Source: Clostridia bacterium (GTDB lineage Bacteria; Bacillota; Clostridia; Oscillospirales; CAG-272). From it: 59,477 nucleotides of DNA. Made by a program: the position numbers and the translations under genes. Location of the stretch: contig JAFURQ010000027.1 in NCBI GenBank assembly GCA_017471825.1, positions 1 to 59,477 on the forward strand. Reading direction: 5' to 3'. The notes below the pieces were generated by a model, which saw only the letters and a list, made by a program, of their open reading frames with translations, was not told the DNA's origin and did not search any database. Positions 25,791-33,946 of the stretch are shown here, one piece after another. Within the stretch, counting starts at the first letter, position 1, and every line of letters starts with the position of its first letter.

Positions 25791-26328
25791 AGGAAAAAAG
25801 TTAAAAACGCTCGAAACCGATGCAACCCGTCCAACCTCGGAGAGAATAAAGGAGGCAGTATTTTCGGCTATCCAATTCGATATAGAGAACCGTCGCGTGC
25901 TCGATTTGTTTGCGGGCTGCGGGCAGCTTGGCTTGGAGGCTCTTTCCAGAGGTGCAAGCACGGCGATGTTTATCGACTCCTCGCGCGAGGCGATGGAGGT
26001 TGTGAAGGAAAACGTCCGCACGGTCGGTTTTTTCGACAAATGCAGATATCTTGTGAGCGATTGGCGCAATTATATCAGGAAGGCATCGGGAAGGGATAAA
26101 TTCGACCTCGTCTTTATCGACCCGCCGTATGCTATGGAATGCTGTGCGGATGCCGTTGAGCGCCTTGTTGGCTCGTGGTTGCTTGAGCGCGGGGCGATAA
26201 TCGTGCTCGAGAGCGGAACCGAAAATCCCGATTTCTCGAATAATGAGAATTTTGAAATTATGAAATCCACTCACTACGGCAAGAAAACGTTTATAAATAT
26301 CCTTCTTTACAAGGGAGGGGAGGAATGA
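25762..26328 (+). CDS. rsmD: 16S rRNA (guanine-966-N2) methyltransferase RsmD
   Basis: A 188-residue SAM-dependent methyltransferase: LRIITGTAKGKKL start, PTSERIKEAVFSAI, SAM motif VLDLFAGCGQLGLEALSRGA and catalytic FIDPPYAME. I use the GTG at 25762, behind AGAGG and at the residue where the family begins; the upstream ATG at 25720 would add a lysine/isoleucine stretch read out of frame from uvrC. coaD starts within its stop codon, the familiar rsmD-coaD pair. Confidence 0.93.
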   Translation: MLRIITGTAKGKKLKTLETDATRPTSERIKEAVFSAIQFDIENRRVLDLFAGCGQLGLEALSRGASTAMFIDSSREAMEVVKENVRTVGFFDKCRYLVSDWRNYIRKASGRDKFDLVFIDPPYAMECCADAVERLVGSWLLERGAIIVLESGTENPDFSNNENFEIMKSTHYGKKTFINILLYKGGEE

Positions 26329-26798
26329 TGAGCGTTATTTTACCGGGAAGCTACGATCCTGTAACGCTCGGGCACGTGGACGTTATTCGCCGTGCCGCAG
26401 AGATGTACGATGAGGTATATGCGGTGATATTCGTGAATCCCGAGAAAAGCTATAGGTTCACTCTCGATGACCGTGTCCGTATGCTGATGCTCGCCACGGA
26501 CGAGCTTGATAACGTGCTTGTGAGCTACTCAAATGGATTGGTAGTGGATTATATGCGTGAGCACGGGATAGAGAAAATAGTTAAGGGCTACCGCAACGGT
26601 ACAGACCTCGAATACGAGCGACGCCAGGCGGAATATAATTTTGCACACGGTGGCTATGAAACCGAGCTTCTGGAGTGCTCGCCGGAGCTTGAGGGTATAA
26701 GCTCGACGCTTGCCCGTAAAATGCTTGAAGAGGGCAAATCTCTTGCAGGCATCGTTCCCACAGCGGTGGAAGAATATATCGAGAGAATAAAGGAATAA
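26325..26798 (+). CDS. coaD: Phosphopantetheine adenylyltransferase
   Basis: Fourth step of coenzyme A synthesis, transferring AMP to 4'-phosphopantetheine. 157 residues with the nucleotidyltransferase motif PGSYDPVTLGHVDVI, KGYRNGTDLEYE and EGISSTLARKM (ISSTxxR). Two adjacent ATGs (26325, 26328) are possible starts; the first overlaps the rsmD stop. A strong terminator follows. Confidence 0.96.
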   Translation: MMSVILPGSYDPVTLGHVDVIRRAAEMYDEVYAVIFVNPEKSYRFTLDDRVRMLMLATDELDNVLVSYSNGLVVDYMREHGIEKIVKGYRNGTDLEYERRQAEYNFAHGGYETELLECSPELEGISSTLARKMLEEGKSLAGIVPTAVEEYIERIKE

Positions 26799-26802
26799 CA
26801 AG

Positions 26803-26836
26803 AGTGCCGCGATTGAAGTCGCGGCACTTGCTTTTG
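26803..26836 (+). terminator. Terminator after coaD
   Basis: AGTGCCGCGA and its perfect complement around a TTGAAG loop, then TGCTTTTG. Ends the transcript containing uvrC-rsmD-coaD. Confidence 0.85.
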
Positions 26837-26874
26837 TAATATAAATTATATATTTTATTCTTTTTGCGAGAGTG

Positions 26875-26903
26875 TTGACAAATTCTGCCGATTGGTTTAT
26901 AAT
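26875..26903 (+). promoter_or_regulatory. Consensus promoter of pheST
   Basis: TTGACA (26875-26880), 17 bases, TATAAT (26898-26903). The leader to the pheS ATG is only about 35 bases, leaving no room for a T-box. Confidence 0.92.
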
Positions 26904-26943
26904 AATTAGTTGTAAAAGTATACCGAAAGGATAGTTAAATAAT

Positions 26944-27966
26944 ATGAAGGAAAGAATAGACGGATTAAGAGCGGCCTTCAATGAAGCGCTTGCAAAAGCA
27001 ACCGATGCCGCTGCTCTCGAGGCACTGCGTGTTGAGTTCCTTGGAAAAAAGGGACATATCGCCGAGCTTATGAAGGGCTTACGTGACGTCGAGGATAAAA
27101 AGACGGCAGGTCAGCTTATAAATACCCTTAAAAACGAGGTTGAGCTTGCCATAGCCAACGCCGAGACGGCGCTCAAGGAGGCGGAAATTGCGGCGCAGGT
27201 AAGAAGCGCGAAGAAGTATAACCCGACCCTTACCTTCGGTCGTGAAACCGGCTCGTATCACCCGATAACCCTGGCTACGCGCGAGGTTGTTGAAATATTC
27301 GAGACAATGGGCTTCACCGTTGAAAATTATGACGAGATAGTTGACGATTACAAGTGCTTTGAGGCGCTTAATATTCCCAAGCACCACCCTGCAAGAGATA
27401 TGCAGGATACCTATTATCTCGAAAACGGCCAGCTTCTCAAAACGCATACCTCTGCCGCGCAGAATGCGATAATGAAAAAATACGGGGCTCCTCTGCGCGC
27501 GATTTTCCCCGGCAGATGCTTTAGAAACGAGTCCACCGATGCCTGCCACGAAAATACCTTCTTCCAGATGGAGGGTATGATGATAGACGAGAACATCTCT
27601 ATCTCAAACCTCATATACTTTATGAAAACGATGCTCTCAGAGGTGTTTAAAAGAGACGTTAAGGTCAGACTCCGCCCCGGCTTCTTCCCCTTCGTCGAGC
27701 CCGGCTTTGAGCTTGACATCAACTGCGAGATATGCGGCGGCGACGGTTGCCCCTCTTGCAAAAATTCGGGCTGGCTCGAGCTTTGCCCCTGCGGCATGAT
27801 ACACCCCAACGTGCTTGAAGAGGGCGGCATCGATACCGAAAAATATACAGGCTTCGCATTCGGTCTCGGACTTACCCGTCTTGCTATGATGAGATACGGC
27901 GTTAAGGACATCCGTGACTTCAACAGCGGCAGCCTCAAATCACTTTCGCAGTTCAAATCGAGATAA
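26944..27966 (+). CDS. pheS: Phenylalanine--tRNA ligase alpha subunit
   Basis: Catalytic class II subunit of the PheRS tetramer. 340 residues: N-terminal coiled coil (1-90), motif 2 around FPGRCFRNESTDACHENTFFQMEGMMID, the cysteine-bearing insertion CEICGGDGCPSCKNSGWLELCPCGMIHPNVL, typical of many Firmicute PheS, and motif 3 GLGLTRLAMMRYGVKDIR. GAAAGGATAG precedes the ATG; pheT follows after 13 bases. Confidence 0.97.
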   Translation: MKERIDGLRAAFNEALAKATDAAALEALRVEFLGKKGHIAELMKGLRDVEDKKTAGQLINTLKNEVELAIANAETALKEAEIAAQVRSAKKYNPTLTFGRETGSYHPITLATREVVEIFETMGFTVENYDEIVDDYKCFEALNIPKHHPARDMQDTYYLENGQLLKTHTSAAQNAIMKKYGAPLRAIFPGRCFRNESTDACHENTFFQMEGMMIDENISISNLIYFMKTMLSEVFKRDVKVRLRPGFFPFVEPGFELDINCEICGGDGCPSCKNSGWLELCPCGMIHPNVLEEGGIDTEKYTGFAFGLGLTRLAMMRYGVKDIRDFNSGSLKSLSQFKSR

Positions 27967-27979
27967 GGAGGATTAACGA

Positions 27980-30343
27980 ATGCTTTTATCTATGAATTGG
28001 ATCGGAGATTTCGTCGATCTTTCCGGTCTTGACAAAAAGGCTCTCATCCGTAACTTCACTCTCTCAACCGCAGAGGTTGAGGATATAATAGAGAAGGGTA
28101 CCGATACACACGGTGTCATAGTTGCACAAATCGTGTCGATCGAAAACCACCCCAGCTCCAAGAAGCTCCATCTTCTCAAGGTTGATACCGGAAGCGGTAT
28201 AGTTGATATCGTTTGCGGTGCTCCCAACGTCAGAGAGGGCATGAAGGTAGCTCTCGCAACCGCAGGCGGCGCTGTTTGCGGTCATCCGATAAATCCCGCA
28301 ACTATAGCAGGCTTTACCTCGTACGGTATGTGCTGCTCCGAGGCAGAGCTTGGCATAAGCGATGATAACTCGGGTATATGGGACATAACCGACGATATTC
28401 CTCTCGGAACCGATATTAAATCCGTTTACGACATTGACGATATAATCTTTGAGGTTGATAACAAGTCGCTCACCAACCGCCCGGACCTCTGGAGCCACTA
28501 CGGAATGGCGCGCGAGTTTGCAACCATTACCGGCAGAGCTCTTAAGCCCGTGCCCACGCACGACACCGCCGTATATGATGCGCTCCCCGAGGTTGCAATA
28601 AACGTTAAGGCAACCGATCTCGTGTGGCGTTATTCCGCAATCAAGGTAGAGAATATCACACGCACCGTCAGCCCTGTAAATATGCGTATTCGCCTTTATT
28701 ACTGCGGCTCCCGTGCAATCAATTTCCTCGCCGACCTTACCAACTACGTAATGATGGAGGTCGGTCAGCCGATGCACGCGTTTGACAATCGCAAGGTTGA
28801 CAAAATCGAGGTACAGACCTTCCCTGAGGGACTCAAATTCGTTACCCTTGACGGAGTAGAGCGTAATATCGACGATAAGATGCTTATGATAACCTCCGGC
28901 GACGAGCCTGTTGCAATAGCCGGTGTTATGGGCGGCGATGCATCGAAAATAGAGGACGATACCACCACCCTTCTTCTTGAATCGGCGACCTTCAACGGTA
29001 TCTCCGTCCGCAAAACAACTACCCGCCTCGGCCTTCGTACCGATGCTTCTATGAGATATGAGAAAATGCTCGACCCCGAGCTTTGCCGTCTTGCTACCGA
29101 GAGATTTCTCGCGCTCCTCTTCGCAAACGATTCGGGTGCGAGGGTAATTTCCCGATTCTCCGATGCATACGTAAATCACTATCCCACCATCACCCTCGAT
29201 TTCGATAAGAAATACGTTGACAGATACACCGGCATCAATATCTCCAACGAGCATATCGTGACCACCCTTACGGGACTCGGCTTTAAGGTAACCGTTGACG
29301 GTGACAAATTTACCGTAACTGTTCCCTCGTGGCGCGCTACCAAGGACGTTACCATCAAGGCGGATATAATCGAGGAAATAACCAGAATATACGGCTACGA
29401 CAACTTCGATGTGTTTACCTCTACCAGCGCGCTCGCTCCTGTCCGCAAGGAGACGATAAGCTCCGATGAGGACAGAATGAAGGATATACTCGTAAAGAGC
29501 TACCGTATGCACGAGGTTCACTCGTACATCTGGTCGGATATGGAAAAGGACAGAGAGCTTGGCATCGAAACCGCTCGCGGTATGAGAATTATCAACGCGC
29601 AGTCCCCCGACCATCAGTATATCCGTATTTCAATGATTCCCACGCTTCTTGCGTTTGCAAAGGAAAACAAGTCCTTTGCCGACACGTTCGGAATATTCGA
29701 AATAGGTCATACCGTTGACGGAACGAGAGAGGACGGAACCTGCAACGAGGTTACAAAGCTCGGAGCCGTTATGCTCTCGAAAACAGAGAGTGAGGAGTCG
29801 CTCTTTATGAGATGCCGTGATATTATCGCGGAGCTCGTTCAGGATATTCTTCATAAGGACGCAGAATTCGTATCCGCTGATGCGCGCTTCGGCTATATGC
29901 ATCCGGTAAACACCTTCTCCGTTTCGGTTGGCGGTACTGTAATAGGAACTCTTTCGGTGCCTCATCCCACAGTTCTCGGCAATATTGATAAGAAATGCGC
30001 GGTTGCCTTCTTCGAGATAGAAACTGCCGCCTTTGCCTCTGTAAAGGAGGGCAAAATCAAATATTCCGAGCCCTCGAAGTTCCCCGGTGTTGATATCGAC
30101 CTCACCTTTAACGCCGACCTTGCCTCGGTTAATATGACCCGTCTTGCAGAAATAGCAAAGAACGCCGCAGGCGAGCTTCTTAAGGAAGTGAAGGTAAAGG
30201 ATATTTATACCGCAGACGGAGTGACGGCGCTTACCCTGCGCTTCTCGTTCGTCTCGTCCGAGCGCACCCTCACAAAGCAGGAGCTCGCAACGGACAAAAT
30301 TCTCGCCGCGTTTGAGGGCGAGGGACTTACCCTTAAAATGTAA
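27980..30343 (+). CDS. pheT: Phenylalanine--tRNA ligase beta subunit
   Basis: Second subunit of PheRS, carrying editing and tRNA-binding functions. The 787-residue full-length form has the N-terminal tRNA-binding (OB) domain (about 40-150, VDTGSGIVDIVCGAPNVREG), the B3/B4 editing domain, B5 (about 400-475), a catalytic-like core (EVHSYIWSD) and the C-terminal FDX-ACB domain (EPSKFPGVDIDLTFNAD to the end). AAGGAGG precedes the ATG. A bidirectional terminator follows. Confidence 0.97.
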   Translation: MLLSMNWIGDFVDLSGLDKKALIRNFTLSTAEVEDIIEKGTDTHGVIVAQIVSIENHPSSKKLHLLKVDTGSGIVDIVCGAPNVREGMKVALATAGGAVCGHPINPATIAGFTSYGMCCSEAELGISDDNSGIWDITDDIPLGTDIKSVYDIDDIIFEVDNKSLTNRPDLWSHYGMAREFATITGRALKPVPTHDTAVYDALPEVAINVKATDLVWRYSAIKVENITRTVSPVNMRIRLYYCGSRAINFLADLTNYVMMEVGQPMHAFDNRKVDKIEVQTFPEGLKFVTLDGVERNIDDKMLMITSGDEPVAIAGVMGGDASKIEDDTTTLLLESATFNGISVRKTTTRLGLRTDASMRYEKMLDPELCRLATERFLALLFANDSGARVISRFSDAYVNHYPTITLDFDKKYVDRYTGINISNEHIVTTLTGLGFKVTVDGDKFTVTVPSWRATKDVTIKADIIEEITRIYGYDNFDVFTSTSALAPVRKETISSDEDRMKDILVKSYRMHEVHSYIWSDMEKDRELGIETARGMRIINAQSPDHQYIRISMIPTLLAFAKENKSFADTFGIFEIGHTVDGTREDGTCNEVTKLGAVMLSKTESEESLFMRCRDIIAELVQDILHKDAEFVSADARFGYMHPVNTFSVSVGGTVIGTLSVPHPTVLGNIDKKCAVAFFEIETAAFASVKEGKIKYSEPSKFPGVDIDLTFNADLASVNMTRLAEIAKNAAGELLKEVKVKDIYTADGVTALTLRFSFVSSERTLTKQELATDKILAAFEGEGLTLKM

Positions 30344-30354
30344 TCTAAAAAAGA

Positions 30355-30388
30355 AAAACCGCCGAATTGCTCGGCGGTTTTATTTTTT
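30355..30388. terminator. Bidirectional terminator between pheT and the CvpA-like gene
   Basis: AAAACCGCCGA and its complement around ATTGC, with A-run before and T-run after. Confidence 0.85.
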
Positions 30389-30392
30389 GATT

Positions 30393-32003
30393 TTACTGGA
30401 GCTCGGGAATCTCGCCCTCGGGGATTTCACCCTCGATTTCGGGAGGAAGCTCGCCGTTTTCCATAGCCTTAATATAAGCATCGTAGTAGGAAAGGACTAT
30501 GTTGTTCATTTCCTGATCGGAGAGGGTCTTGTTTCCGTCCTCGTCAACGGTCTGGAACGAATCGTAATTGTCGTATACGTACTCTGCCATTCCGTCTACA
30601 ACGTCGGCGTCAAGCTCAATGCCGTTGTCGCGAAGGACTGTGTCAAGCGATGCGGAAACCTCGGTTGTGTATTCATCCTTGGTCTTTCCTTCCTTCTCGA
30701 TGGCAATCGTGCTGTTAAAGCCTTCCTTAATATTCTCGTAAAGCACCGTGCTGTCAGCACCGAACTGGTTTGCAAGGGCGGACGCAGTAAGCTTTGTAAG
30801 AACGGTAACAAGGTGAGCTGTGCGCTCGTTTTTGTTAAGAATCGAGACGACGTGTGAAATAACGGTTACCTCGTTGCCGTTTTCGTCTATCATAGTTTTT
30901 GTAAGAGCTTCTCTTGTGGCATCCTCGTTGCCGTATTCAAGCTCGTATATAATATTCTCGCGTGCAAGAACGAAATACGCCTCGGAAAGAGTGGTGAGGT
31001 CCTCTTTTATGGTTTCTTTGGTGATGAGTCCGATGGTTTTAAAGAACGCATCTACAATGTCGGACATCGGTGCCTCGAATTCAAAGGGAATCGCTCCGTC
31101 CTCATAAGCTCTTGATGCGAACACAAGAACGTCGGTGATGAGGGCCTTGGCATATTCGCTGTCATCAACCGCCTCGATCATAGCGCGAACGGCATCCTCG
31201 TTTTCGGGTGTGGGCTTCTTCCAATCCCAGCCCCAGAGCTTGTTGACTCCAATACCGATTTTTACGGTCGGCTCTCCAACCGTTTCAACCATATTGTATT
31301 CAACGTCTTTTATCTGTACTGTGGAAATGTTTTTATAGAGTGTTTTCGCTCCGCAGACTCCGATTACCTTAATAACGGGGTCTTCTGCATATTCCTGTAT
31401 GGTTCCTTCATAGAAGGACGAGAGTATTTCGGCCTCCTCGCTATCGGGCGCCTCCTCTCTTACGGCATTTATAACCTCGGTTGCAGAGGTAAGAGCACCG
31501 GCAACAGGGAAGATTATCACCGCCGCTACAAGCACGCCCTGGACTATACCGAGAAGCACGCCGAAAATACGGGTAGCAACGTTGTTTCTTTCCTTGGAAA
31601 AGCCGAAAATGCCCGACAGAAGCGCGTGCGGAATGAGCATCAGAAGCTTTATAAGCAGGAAGCATATAACAAATCCGATGGGAACAATCGCAAGAGTGAG
31701 GGGAATTGCTATGATGTAGTTGAGAGTATTGGTGTCAAGATATGAAAGCACGCCCTCGTATTCACCGAGAGGTATATTCATTGATTGAAGCAGAGCCGCA
31801 AGATCCTCGGCAGTCTGATTTCCGATCCATACCATTACGGCATTGTTGCAAAGCTTGGCAAGGTATATGCTTATCAGCAACGCGACAACAACGGTTATGA
31901 TTCTTATAACCTGTCTGGATATTCCGCGCTTGCCACCCATAATACCGCCCCACAGAGCGAGCAATGCTATGATTACAAGCAGTATAATTGTGAAAATTGA
32001 CAT
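30393..32003 (-). CDS. CvpA-like membrane protein with large C-terminal region
   Basis: A 536-residue protein. The first 170 residues resemble CvpA (colicin V production family): an initial helix, LWGGIMGGKRGISRQVIRIITVVVALLISIYLA, and two further membrane segments near 105-130 and 145-175. The remaining 360 residues are mostly hydrophilic and helical, ending in an acidic proline-rich tail (EIEGEIPEGEIPE), and match nothing I know. Whether that part faces in or out is unclear. It lies 60 bases after the NUDIX gene on the same strand. GGAGG precedes the ATG. Confidence 0.7.
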   Translation of the reverse strand: MSIFTIILLVIIALLALWGGIMGGKRGISRQVIRIITVVVALLISIYLAKLCNNAVMVWIGNQTAEDLAALLQSMNIPLGEYEGVLSYLDTNTLNYIIAIPLTLAIVPIGFVICFLLIKLLMLIPHALLSGIFGFSKERNNVATRIFGVLLGIVQGVLVAAVIIFPVAGALTSATEVINAVREEAPDSEEAEILSSFYEGTIQEYAEDPVIKVIGVCGAKTLYKNISTVQIKDVEYNMVETVGEPTVKIGIGVNKLWGWDWKKPTPENEDAVRAMIEAVDDSEYAKALITDVLVFASRAYEDGAIPFEFEAPMSDIVDAFFKTIGLITKETIKEDLTTLSEAYFVLARENIIYELEYGNEDATREALTKTMIDENGNEVTVISHVVSILNKNERTAHLVTVLTKLTASALANQFGADSTVLYENIKEGFNSTIAIEKEGKTKDEYTTEVSASLDTVLRDNGIELDADVVDGMAEYVYDNYDSFQTVDEDGNKTLSDQEMNNIVLSYYDAYIKAMENGELPPEIEGEIPEGEIPELQ

Positions 32004-32063
32004 GATAACCTCCTATGGTTTAATATGTCTTAACTTAAATATTACCATATTTTTTGAAAATTG

Positions 32064-32624
32064 TCAATATAGCCCGTCTGTAAGCTCTCTTTTGAGCTGT
32101 GCGGCCTTGAGTATTGCTATCTGCGTTTTGGCATCCTTTATCTCGCCGCGCATAACCATAGCGTAAAGCTCGCGGAAGGGAACAAGCTCAACGTCGAGAA
32201 ACTCATCCTCGTCAAGCTCGCGGTCGCCAAACGTCAAATCCTCTGCAAGATATACGAATATTTTTTCATCAATGAGAGCGGGCGTGGTGGCAATTTCTCC
32301 AAGAAACGTGTATTTTTCGGCAATCGCCCCGGTCTCCTCGCGAAGCTCGCGCTTTCCCGCCTCAAGGGGATCCTCGCCCTTGAAGTTGAGCTTTCCTGCC
32401 GGAATTTCAAAGAAGATTCTTCCGTGCGGATACCTGTATTGCCTCTCCATAATAACTCTTCCGTCAGATAAGAGCGGTAAAACGCAAACTCCCCCCACGT
32501 GCAAGCACATCTCGCGGAATGCCTCTTCTCCGTCTGGAAGCTCAACGGTATCCTTAACAACCTTCAGAATTTTGCCGTCAAAGATTTCTTCGCGGCTTAT
32601 AAACCTTTCCTCGAGCTTGCTCAT
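32064..32624 (-). CDS. NUDIX hydrolase, ADP-ribose pyrophosphatase type
   Basis: A 186-residue NUDIX enzyme: the Nudix box is GKLNFKGEDPLEAGKRELREETGAIAEKY with the catalytic REETG, preceded by RQYRYP and FEIPAGK as in ADP-ribose pyrophosphatases (NudF type). It probably hydrolyses ADP-ribose or related sugar nucleotides. The ATG at 32624 has AGAGGTGA at ideal spacing; the in-frame ATG at 32639 overlaps that site and is rejected. Divergent from the RNase III gene. Confidence 0.9.
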   Translation of the reverse strand: MSKLEERFISREEIFDGKILKVVKDTVELPDGEEAFREMCLHVGGVCVLPLLSDGRVIMERQYRYPHGRIFFEIPAGKLNFKGEDPLEAGKRELREETGAIAEKYTFLGEIATTPALIDEKIFVYLAEDLTFGDRELDEDEFLDVELVPFRELYAMVMRGEIKDAKTQIAILKAAQLKRELTDGLY

Positions 32625-32732
32625 GAAATCACCTCTCACATATCTTATGGTAATATTTTAAACTTTTAGATATATTTTGTCAAGAATATTAGTGTCGAAA
32701 TAATAATAGTTAAAAATTTTTAGCAATTTATA

Positions 32733-32761
32733 TTGTAATTTTCTTCAAGTGTTGATATAAT
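32733..32761 (+). promoter_or_regulatory. Promoter of the RNase III gene, extended -10
   Basis: TTGTAA (32733-32738), 17 bases, TATAAT (32756-32761), with TGA just before the -10 (extended -10). The start ATG is 27 bases downstream. Confidence 0.75.
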
Positions 32762-32788
32762 TATGGAAAAGGACGAAAAGAGAAAATT

Positions 32789-33922
32789 ATGGTTTTTGAA
32801 AAAAATATAAGTAAAATAGAAGCGGTAATCGGATATACCTTTCGCGATAAAAGTCTTCTTCGGCAGGCCTTTACCCGCACAAGCTACTGTAACGAGCATC
32901 GCTCTGCGGGGCAATCCAACGAGGTGCTCGAATTTTTCGGCGACAGCATACTTTCTGCTTCAATCGTAACTCTTTTTATGCGTGAATTTTCGCACAGAGT
33001 TGAGAAGGGAATACGAACCGATTTCAAGGAGGGCGATTTTACGGTAATTCGCTCGAAGCTTTCGGACAAGAAGAATCTTTCCGACAAAATAAAAGCAACC
33101 GGTCTGCAGCGCTTTCTCTTGCTTGGAGAGGGAGATTCAAAGCTCGGTGTAGCGGACGAGCCGTCGGTTATGGAGGACTTGTTTGAAAGCATAATCGGGG
33201 CGATATACATCGACTGCGATATGAATATGGAAACCGTTATCGGCGTTGTTGCAAGCCTTCTCGATATAAAAGAGGTTCTGGCGTCAAAGGCATCGAGCAA
33301 ATCGGCGCCGGCACAAAGCGCGAAAAACAGACTTCAGGAGTGGTGCGCAGACAAATCAAGACGGCTTCCGCCTCCGATTTACAAGACTGTTTCCGAGAGC
33401 GGCCCCGAGCATAAAAAGGTGTATGAAAGAGCCTGCTATATAGGTGACAAGCTCTACGGTGTCGGTAGCGGTAAAAATCAGAAGGCGGCGGATTCGGATG
33501 CTGCCGAAAAAACGCTTGAAATGCTTATAGCGGAGGAAAAACGCGCAAGCGCACCGCAGGCAGATTTACAGGCGGTTGCAAGGCTTAAGGAATACGCAAA
33601 ATCAAAGAAGCTCGGATCACCAACCTTCCGCGACCTCGGCGAAACCGAAAATAGCAAGGAGGGCGCGAGGGAATACGAGGTTATGTGCTCCTTTAAAGAC
33701 CTGAAAGCAACGGCAACGGCTTCCGATAAGAATTCCGCAAGGGCACTTGCCGCAGAAAAAATTCTGAATATCATCTTGAAGCCCAAAAAGGAGAGCGAGC
33801 CGCAAAAGAAGCAAAAGGTGGCACCCCGTGTAACAAAAAACACATCTCACGGTAAGCCTTCACGCATTATGAAAAAGCAGGGAAGCTCGCTTAAAACAAA
33901 GAAAAACACAAGAATAACATAA
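32789..33922 (+). CDS. rnc: Ribonuclease III with two dsRNA-binding domains
   Basis: Double-strand-specific endoribonuclease. The catalytic domain (1-160) keeps the metal ligands: Glu45, Glu48 and Asp52 in NEVLEFFGDS, and Asp130 and Glu133 in EDLFESIIGAIY. Unlike usual bacterial RNase III (about 230 residues, one dsRBD), this 377-residue protein has two: about 180-250 (NRLQEWCADK...DAAEKTLEML) and about 263-332 (ARLKEYAKSK...ALAAEKILNII), then a very basic 45-residue tail. Part of the tail is encoded by a 21-base repeat also found at 37809. It has its own promoter and lies alone, away from the common rnc-smc-ftsY order; a second, standard rnc could exist elsewhere. Confidence 0.9.
   Translation: MVFEKNISKIEAVIGYTFRDKSLLRQAFTRTSYCNEHRSAGQSNEVLEFFGDSILSASIVTLFMREFSHRVEKGIRTDFKEGDFTVIRSKLSDKKNLSDKIKATGLQRFLLLGEGDSKLGVADEPSVMEDLFESIIGAIYIDCDMNMETVIGVVASLLDIKEVLASKASSKSAPAQSAKNRLQEWCADKSRRLPPPIYKTVSESGPEHKKVYERACYIGDKLYGVGSGKNQKAADSDAAEKTLEMLIAEEKRASAPQADLQAVARLKEYAKSKKLGSPTFRDLGETENSKEGAREYEVMCSFKDLKATATASDKNSARALAAEKILNIILKPKKESEPQKKQKVAPRVTKNTSHGKPSRIMKKQGSSLKTKKNTRIT
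33823..33843 (+). repeat. 21-base exact repeat, copy 1 (in the rnc tail)
   Basis: Starts ACCCCGTGTAAC and ends in a six-A run plus CAC; identical to 37809-37829. Here it is read in frame within the basic tail of RNase III (as PRVTKNT). Confidence 0.85.
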
Positions 33923-33946
33923 TTTATCCCCGAAAGGAAAGAAAAA

